Origin: Gemmatimonadaceae bacterium
GTDB taxonomy: Bacteria > Gemmatimonadota > Gemmatimonadetes > Gemmatimonadales > Gemmatimonadaceae
DNA: 54,845 nt
Direction: 5' to 3'
Assembly: GCA_025931335.1 (NCBI GenBank)
Contig: JAICNG010000014.1
Location: 1-54,845 of the forward strand
Part shown: positions 52,927-54,845 of the stretch, in pieces
Layout of the letters: every line of letters begins with the position of its first letter
Numbering within the stretch: position 1 is the first letter of the stretch
The notes under the pieces: model-generated
The model's database searches: none
What the model was told of the DNA's origin: nothing
What the model saw: the letters and a program-made list of their open reading frames with translations, nothing else
Translations under genes and position numbers: made by a program

Positions 52927-54845
52927 ATGCGTCTCGTTCTTCTTGCTCTCGCGCTCCTGCTGTCCCCGGTGCCTGCCCTGGCCCAGGGACGGATCATTCC
53001 ACGCCCCTGCCTCCCGGCCCCGTGTCCGGATTGCCGCGGCTGTCCTCCCTGTCCGGGCCGGGACTGCCGGCGTGTGCCTGTCGCGCACATCGAGCGACGG
53101 GCAAGCAACGTCGACGTCGAGCTGCGCGACGGCGTGCTGCATTACGAGGTGGAAGAGACGTTCATCAATCGCGGTGGTGCGGTCGGTGAAGCGGACTATC
53201 TCTTTCCCCTTCCGAAGAACGCCGCGTTCGAGGGACTGAAGCTCGAGATCAATGGCGAGCTCGTCGCCGGCGAGACGCTCGGTGCCGATGAAGCGCGCCG
53301 CATCTATGAGGACATCGTCAGGCGCAGCCGTGACCCGGCGCTCGTCGAGTGGATGGGTCATGGGTTGCTTCGCACCCGCATCTTCCCGATCGCCGCCGGT
53401 GAAACGCGCCGCATCGTCGTGCGCTTCCACGCGGTGGCCGAGCGTGAGGGCGACGCGCACCGCGTGGATTATTTCCGCGGAGGCCGTTCAGGACCGGTCG
53501 CGGACGTCGCGTCCAACGGTGACGACCCGGAGGGCAGGCTTCGCTTTCGCTTGAGCTATCCCCGCGCGAGCTACGGCCGTCCGTATTCGCCGACGCACGA
53601 CGTCCGCGTCACGGACGATCGTGAGATGGGACACGTCGAGCTGTCAGGCGGCACGCGCGAGATGACGCTGCTGCTCCCGCTGCGCCGCGGAACGCGCGCC
53701 GCGATCGGCGTTCTCTCCCACGCTCCGGGTCGTGAAGCGGGCTTCGCGCTACTGACGCTCTCCCCGCCGTCCGTTGCGCCTCGCCAAACACCGCGCGATG
53801 TCACGCTGGTGCTCGACGTGTCCGGCTCGATGAGTGGCAAGAAGATCGAGCAGGCGCGCGAGGCCGGAAAACAGCTCCTGGCGACACTGTCTCCTCGCGA
53901 CCGGTTCCGGCTGATCGACTTCGCGAGCGACGTGCGCACGTTCCGCGACGAGCCCCTCTTCGCGACGCGCGACAACATCGACGCCGCGGAGCGGTATCTC
54001 GATCGACTGCGCGCGGAAGGATCGACGAACATCTCCGGTGCACTGGAAGAGGCGCTTTCCGTTCCGGCAAGCAACGGCCGGCTGCCACTGGTGCTGTTCG
54101 TGACCGACGGCGAGCCGACGGTGGGCGAGCGTAATCCCGAGAAGATCGCCGAGCAGGCGGCCAACGAGCGCGGACGGCGCCGCATCTTCACCTTCGGCGT
54201 GGGTGCGGACCTCAACGTCGCGCTGCTCGAGCGTCTCGCGATCGAAGGGCGCGGCACCGCACACTTCGTGCGGCCGAACGAGTCGGTGGAGCGCGCGGTC
54301 AGCGTCGTCGCCTCGCGCCTCACGAGTCCCGTGGCGACCGATCTTCGCGTTCGGGTCGAGGGCGCGCGTTTGTCCAGGATGCACCCCGCCGGCCCCTACG
54401 ACCTGTTCGCGGGGCAGGACCTGGTCGTCCTCGCCCGGTACGAAGGAAGTGGAACGATTCTCATCCGCTTCGAGGGTGAATCGGCGAACGGCCGGGTGTC
54501 GTGGACGACGGAAGCGGAGCTGCCCGAGCGCGATCGCGACAATGCATTCGTCGCGCGCCTGTGGGCGACGCAACGCGTGGGATACCTGAGCGCGGAACGG
54601 CGGCGCAATGGTCCCTCGCCGGAGATCGACGACGAGATCCGCTCACTGGGAGAGAAGTACGGCATCCCCACCGAGCTCACGTCCTACCTCGTGCTCGAGC
54701 CCGGGCAGGTGGCCAACCGCCGTCGCGTCGACTCGGCGCGCGACCTCGGCTCGGCCCGAGGTGTCGCGGCTGCCCCTCGCGTGCAGGCGTTCGAGGAGGC
54801 GAAGGCGGCGTCGGCCATGCGGAGCGCGCGGACGCTCGCGGAAGC
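52927..54845 (+). CDS. Secreted VIT-VWA domain protein with Cys-rich N-terminus (3' truncated by the window)
   Basis: The frame is open for 639 codons to the window edge. A signal peptide ends near ALAQ (residue 20). The mature N-terminus has six cysteines (28, 33, 36, 39, 42, 47) in a Pro-rich stretch. Then a VIT domain (VNRGG-like FINRGGAVGEADYLFPLP, RTRIFPIAAGETRRIVV) and a VWA domain with MIDAS DVSGSMSG near residue 299 and FVTDGEPTVGE follow. Such proteins resemble inter-alpha-trypsin-inhibitor heavy chains of bacteria. The C-terminal part lies outside the window. Confidence 0.9.
   Translation, partial: MRLVLLALALLLSPVPALAQGRIIPRPCLPAPCPDCRGCPPCPGRDCRRVPVAHIERRASNVDVELRDGVLHYEVEETFINRGGAVGEADYLFPLPKNAAFEGLKLEINGELVAGETLGADEARRIYEDIVRRSRDPALVEWMGHGLLRTRIFPIAAGETRRIVVRFHAVAEREGDAHRVDYFRGGRSGPVADVASNGDDPEGRLRFRLSYPRASYGRPYSPTHDVRVTDDREMGHVELSGGTREMTLLLPLRRGTRAAIGVLSHAPGREAGFALLTLSPPSVAPRQTPRDVTLVLDVSGSMSGKKIEQAREAGKQLLATLSPRDRFRLIDFASDVRTFRDEPLFATRDNIDAAERYLDRLRAEGSTNISGALEEALSVPASNGRLPLVLFVTDGEPTVGERNPEKIAEQAANERGRRRIFTFGVGADLNVALLERLAIEGRGTAHFVRPNESVERAVSVVASRLTSPVATDLRVRVEGARLSRMHPAGPYDLFAGQDLVVLARYEGSGTILIRFEGESANGRVSWTTEAELPERDRDNAFVARLWATQRVGYLSAERRRNGPSPEIDDEIRSLGEKYGIPTELTSYLVLEPGQVANRRRVDSARDLGSARGVAAAPRVQAFEEAKAASAMRSARTLAE

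Overview
The window is GC-rich DNA from a free-living, heterotrophic, probably Gram-negative bacterium. It carries outer-membrane-type lipoproteins, a Kef-type antiporter, a sigma-54 activator and a glyoxylate shunt. The gene style (secreted DUF2911 and DUF4097 proteins, an ECF sigma factor followed by a DGPF protein, densely overlapping amino-acid operons) recalls Gemmatimonadota, but that placement is an inference; there is no rRNA or tRNA in the window to confirm it.

Layout. (1) 1-10037, plus strand: a branched-chain amino acid supercluster leuC-leuD-leuB, then ilvD-ilvB-ilvN-ilvC-leuA. Each half has its own sigma-70-like promoter, a short leader ORF rich in Leu/Val/Ile codons, and a terminator hairpin with a competing antiterminator. 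(2) 10078-12151, minus strand: aroF-pheA behind a third attenuator, whose leader peptide is rich in Trp/Phe/Tyr. (3) 12165-18168, minus strand: a tightly coupled operon of an aminotransferase, panB, a homoserine kinase fused in frame to a MoaD/ThiS-like sulfur carrier, a MoeZ-like activating enzyme with rhodanese domain, and thrC. A terminator hairpin sits directly before the first start codon. (4) 18457-23865: a membrane protein with a VWA lipoprotein, a Kef-type antiporter and a TPR lipoprotein. (5) 24398-28307, minus strand: binding-protein-like lipoprotein, histidine kinase and NtrC-type sigma-54 activator as one coupled operon. (6) 28497-41353: small hypothetical proteins including two paralogues, DUF2911, SGNH hydrolase, proline dehydrogenase, NhaA, ECF sigma plus DGPF protein, DUF4097, a zinc-ribbon/LOR-like protein and a rhomboid protease. 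(7) 41367-47330: ppc divergent from the glyoxylate-shunt pair aceB-aceA, with a sigma-54-like promoter before aceB. (8) 47440-54845: a disordered basic protein, a HEAT-like / HD-GYP / PAS-GGDEF operon, DoxX, and a VIT-VWA protein cut by the window end.

How it fits together. Acetolactate is converted to valine and isoleucine precursors by IlvBN, IlvC and IlvD and to the leucine precursor by LeuABCD. LeuA lacks its C-terminal regulatory domain and AroF lacks an N-terminal regulatory domain, so the attenuators may carry much of the end-product control (PheA keeps its ACT domain). PanB draws on the valine precursor 2-ketoisovalerate. ThrB and ThrC form threonine, the usual precursor of 2-ketobutyrate for isoleucine.

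The most novel items are the three attenuators that share one architecture, the ThrB-sulfur-carrier fusion next to MoeZ and ThrC, the N-terminal domain shared by the HEAT-like and HD-GYP proteins, and a set of inverted repeats that sit on or against stop codons at the 3' ends of genes.
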